The notes below the pieces were generated by a model, which made no database searches, was not told the origin of the DNA, and saw only the letters and a list, made by a program, of their open reading frames with translations. Below, piece by piece: positions 34,073 to 36,316 of a stretch of DNA of 36,316 nucleotides. The DNA comes from an uncultured Actinomycetes bacterium (GTDB lineage Bacteria > Actinomycetota > Geothermincolia > Fen-727 > JACVIW01), in contig CAKZLU010000006.1 in assembly GCA_937127245.1 (NCBI GenBank), positions 1 through 36,316 of the forward strand, written 5' to 3'. Every line of letters starts with the position of its first letter. Within the stretch, counting starts at the first letter, position 1. A program made the position numbers and the translations under genes.

Positions 34073-35836
34073 ATGTTTGACTTGATACTTGAGAACGCTG
34101 ACGTCATCGACGGTTCGGGCGGGAAACCTTATATGGCGGATGTGGGGATAAAGGGCAACGCGATAAAGAAGATCGGGGACCTCAAAGATTTTGAGTGTGA
34201 GAAAAGAATTGATGTCAGCGGATATGTTGTATGCCCCGGGTTCATTGATGTCCACTCCCATGCGGACCTTACCTATTTCAGACCGGACCATCCTGACATC
34301 CTTTCTCCGCTTTTAAGACAGGGAATAACGACATTTATCGGAGGAAACTGCGGAATGTCTTTGTCGCCTTTAACCCCCGAAAACAAAGATGGTCTTCAAG
34401 TTTACCTCGAGGTTTTCACCCAGATGGATTTCGAGAAAGACATAAAGTGGGACACGATGGCGAGCTTCATGGAGAAGGTGGAAGAAGAAGGCACCCTGCT
34501 CAATTTTGGTCTTCTTGCTCCGCACGGCATGTTGAGGATTTCAGCAAGAGGATTGAAGATGGGTCTTGCCAACGACCAGGAAATAAAAGCGATGAAAAAG
34601 CTTCTTGAGGAATGTCTTGAAGCAGGTGCGTTTGGCATGTCAACCGGTCTTCAATACTTCCCCGGCAATCAGTCAGATACTGGCGAGCTGATATCTCTCG
34701 GAAGAACGCTTGCGCGTTATGACGGAATCTTCACATCCCACCTGAGGTCATACACCGCTTCAACTCTTCCTCAGGCTATCGGCGAGGTTGCCGCTGTAGC
34801 GAGAGAAAATGGTATAAGGGGTCAGGTTTCCCATCTATTCAGTCTGCCATGGTTCGGTCCGTTTCATCGGTTGGCGCTTCGTGTGCTGAAAGGGCTGGCC
34901 AAATATGACCATTGGAGTGAAAAATACATTCCCAACGCGCTTGTTTACAGCGAGATGAGAAGACTCCTTTCAGAGATAAAGAAGCACAGGGAAATGGGTG
35001 TATCCATTGGAATGGACCTTATGCCAACCACGGCAGGTTTCACGCACCTTCTGGCTTTCTTTCCTTCCTGGGTTGTAACGGAAGGCAGGAATAAAGCACT
35101 TGAAAGGATTTCCGATAAGTCCCTGAGAAAGGAAATGCTCAAGGACATAGAAAAAGGGGAACCGCTTTGGCCTCACAGAGGAAGAAATGACTGGTCACTG
35201 AACATAATCAAACAAATGGGATGGGATGCTGTGACGATAATGGCCGTTCACAGCGAGAAGAACAAACACCTGGAAGGGAGGAGGTTTACCGAAATCGCAG
35301 AGGAGTGCGGAAAACATCCATTTGATGTTATGTGCGACTTGCTCATAGAAGAAGAGGGTAAGGTGCTCGTCTTTGAGTCTCTTTCTGAACCTGATGACCT
35401 GTTTACCGAGAAGTACACTTTCCCCGCTATTATGGATCGAGATACCGCTATCGTAACTGACACTATTCTGCTCGGAATCGGAAAACCTTCTTACCTCTTC
35501 TACGGCTGTTATCCTAAGTTCATCCACCAGTACGTTTTTGAGAAAAAGATAATCGATTTACCCTCCGCGATAGCAAGGTGCACGCATCTACCGGCAAGGC
35601 TTTTCGATCTAAGGTATCGAGGGCTTGTTCGCGAGGGCTACTTTGCGGACCTCCTTGTTCTTAACCCAGCGAAATTCAAGACGGAAGCGGTCTTCAGGAA
35701 TCCTGAGGTTTACCCGCAGGGGTTGAAGATGGTGATGATAAACGGTCAAATCGTGGTCGAGGACGGTAAGCTTACAAAGAATAGACTTCCCGGGATGGTC
35801 TTAAGGAGAATGGATTCAAGAAGACCGACGGGTTAG
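34073..35836 (+). CDS. Amidohydrolase, N-acyl-D-amino-acid deacylase-like
   Basis: A metal-dependent amidohydrolase of 587 residues. The first metal site is HSHAD (His61, His63). Cys93 in GGNCGMSLSP is the bridging Cys known in D-aminoacylases. SHLRSYTAST and QVSHLFS supply further conserved His positions, and the C terminus has the typical REGYFADLLVLNPAKF strand pair. Family enzymes release D-amino acids from N-acyl derivatives or act on related amides. Length is above the usual 480-530; extra residues lie in the middle (about 240-330). AGGGGTGG precedes the ATG. No signal peptide is seen. Substrate is uncertain. Confidence 0.88.
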   Translation: MFDLILENADVIDGSGGKPYMADVGIKGNAIKKIGDLKDFECEKRIDVSGYVVCPGFIDVHSHADLTYFRPDHPDILSPLLRQGITTFIGGNCGMSLSPLTPENKDGLQVYLEVFTQMDFEKDIKWDTMASFMEKVEEEGTLLNFGLLAPHGMLRISARGLKMGLANDQEIKAMKKLLEECLEAGAFGMSTGLQYFPGNQSDTGELISLGRTLARYDGIFTSHLRSYTASTLPQAIGEVAAVARENGIRGQVSHLFSLPWFGPFHRLALRVLKGLAKYDHWSEKYIPNALVYSEMRRLLSEIKKHREMGVSIGMDLMPTTAGFTHLLAFFPSWVVTEGRNKALERISDKSLRKEMLKDIEKGEPLWPHRGRNDWSLNIIKQMGWDAVTIMAVHSEKNKHLEGRRFTEIAEECGKHPFDVMCDLLIEEEGKVLVFESLSEPDDLFTEKYTFPAIMDRDTAIVTDTILLGIGKPSYLFYGCYPKFIHQYVFEKKIIDLPSAIARCTHLPARLFDLRYRGLVREGYFADLLVLNPAKFKTEAVFRNPEVYPQGLKMVMINGQIVVEDGKLTKNRLPGMVLRRMDSRRPTG

Positions 35837-36000
35837 CTTTTCTCTGAACATAAAATACATTCAACTTCAGGTTGATGGCGCCCAGTCGTCTTTTTCTCCC
35901 TGCAAACGAGGGCAGAAAATCCTACCCACGAGGCGAGTAACAATTTTCTGGATATTTTCAAAAGCGGTAATTCACTTGCTTTGATGTCCTAAAAGCATCC

Positions 36001-36316
36001 TTAATCACTCAAGGATTCTTCTTCCTCGCTTTTCTTAGGAAGTATCACGGGAGAACTCTTCTTTTTCTCATTGAGGTAGATTATCAGAGTCGCTGTTATC
36101 GCAAGGGCGATCGTCAGACCGGATATGCTAAAAATGGCGAATGACACAGCGGCGCTGAAGTGCCCTACTACAGCCCATATAGTCGCGGCAATGGCGGCTG
36201 CGGACATTGATCCTGCTGCGATAGCCGCTCTTGTCTTCGTCCTTGATTTCTTCTTTTCCTGCGCTTTCGCGGCCTGTTCGCACTCCGAGCAAATGAGTTT
36301 TCCCATCAACTTGTCT
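36001..36316 (-). CDS. Zinc-ribbon membrane protein, partial at the window edge
   Basis: The frame runs to the window end. The visible part starts DKLMGKLICSECEQ: the single CxxC is half a zinc ribbon, so the other CxxC and the true start probably lie beyond 36316. An ATG at 36306 could begin the gene, but this would leave the ribbon broken. A basic linker follows (KAQEKKKSRTKTR), then two membrane spans (AGSMSAAAIAATIWAVVGHF through to about residue 85) and an acidic tail. This is the fifth zinc-ribbon protein in the window. Confidence 0.6.
   Translation of the reverse strand, partial: DKLMGKLICSECEQAAKAQEKKKSRTKTRAAIAAGSMSAAAIAATIWAVVGHFSAAVSFAIFSISGLTIALAITATLIIYLNEKKKSSPVILPKKSEEEESLSD

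Overview
The window is chromosomal DNA from a bacterium, probably an anaerobe or facultative anaerobe. Bacterial origin rests on strong Shine-Dalgarno sites, frequent TTG/GTG starts, two tRNA genes with encoded CCA ends, PlsC-type acyltransferases for ester lipids, and tightly overlapping operons. An anaerobic life is suggested by a tungsten/molybdenum aldehyde:ferredoxin oxidoreductase, an Isf-type iron-sulfur flavoprotein and an iron-dependent alcohol dehydrogenase. I cannot assign a phylum from the sequence alone; an uncultured deep-branching lineage would fit. I see no transposase, integrase, phage gene, rRNA or convincing CRISPR.

Layout. (1) 45-3269, minus strand: a Leloir galactose operon galT-galK-galE that ends in a palindromic hairpin. 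(2) 3270-3921: a gene-free stretch with five degenerate hairpin-containing repeats spaced 71-76 bp apart. (3) 3922-8500, plus: an orphan aldehyde ferredoxin oxidoreductase, then two membrane proteins that start with zinc ribbons. (4) 8724-10465, plus: tRNA-Pro(TGG), a PlsC-like acyltransferase and a GHSLGG lipase-like hydrolase. (5) 10505-14877, minus: an alpha/beta hydrolase, an Isf-like flavoprotein and a magnesium-type P-type ATPase. (6) 15179-22170, mixed strands: tRNA-Gly(TCC), iron alcohol dehydrogenase, an SCP2-like protein, an S1P-lyase-like PLP enzyme, an ADP-ribosylglycohydrolase, a DUF3862 membrane protein and an ATP-grasp protein. (7) 22294-24686: a DUF169 gene cut by an in-frame TAG, an ankyrin-repeat protein and a second PlsC acyltransferase. 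(8) 24925-32727, plus: a nine-gene Mrp/Mnh-type cation/proton antiporter operon. (9) 32751-36316: three more zinc-ribbon proteins around an N-acyl-D-amino-acid deacylase-like amidohydrolase.

How the parts fit. galT, galK and galE together convert galactose to UDP-sugars and glucose-1-phosphate. The Mrp operon is unusual. The protein normally encoded as one long MrpA appears split: its C-terminal MbhD and MbhE-like parts sit early in the operon (the second fused to MrpB), while a NuoL/MrpA-N-like subunit sits last. With MrpD and one further MrpD-like subunit, the complex would have three antiporter-type channels, all keeping the key Glu and Lys. Five small zinc-ribbon proteins, four with membrane segments, are spread over the window and have no obvious common role.

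The best candidates for a second look are the split three-channel Mrp operon, the phased hairpin repeats at 3473-3800, the TAG-interrupted DUF169 gene, and the group of zinc-ribbon membrane proteins.
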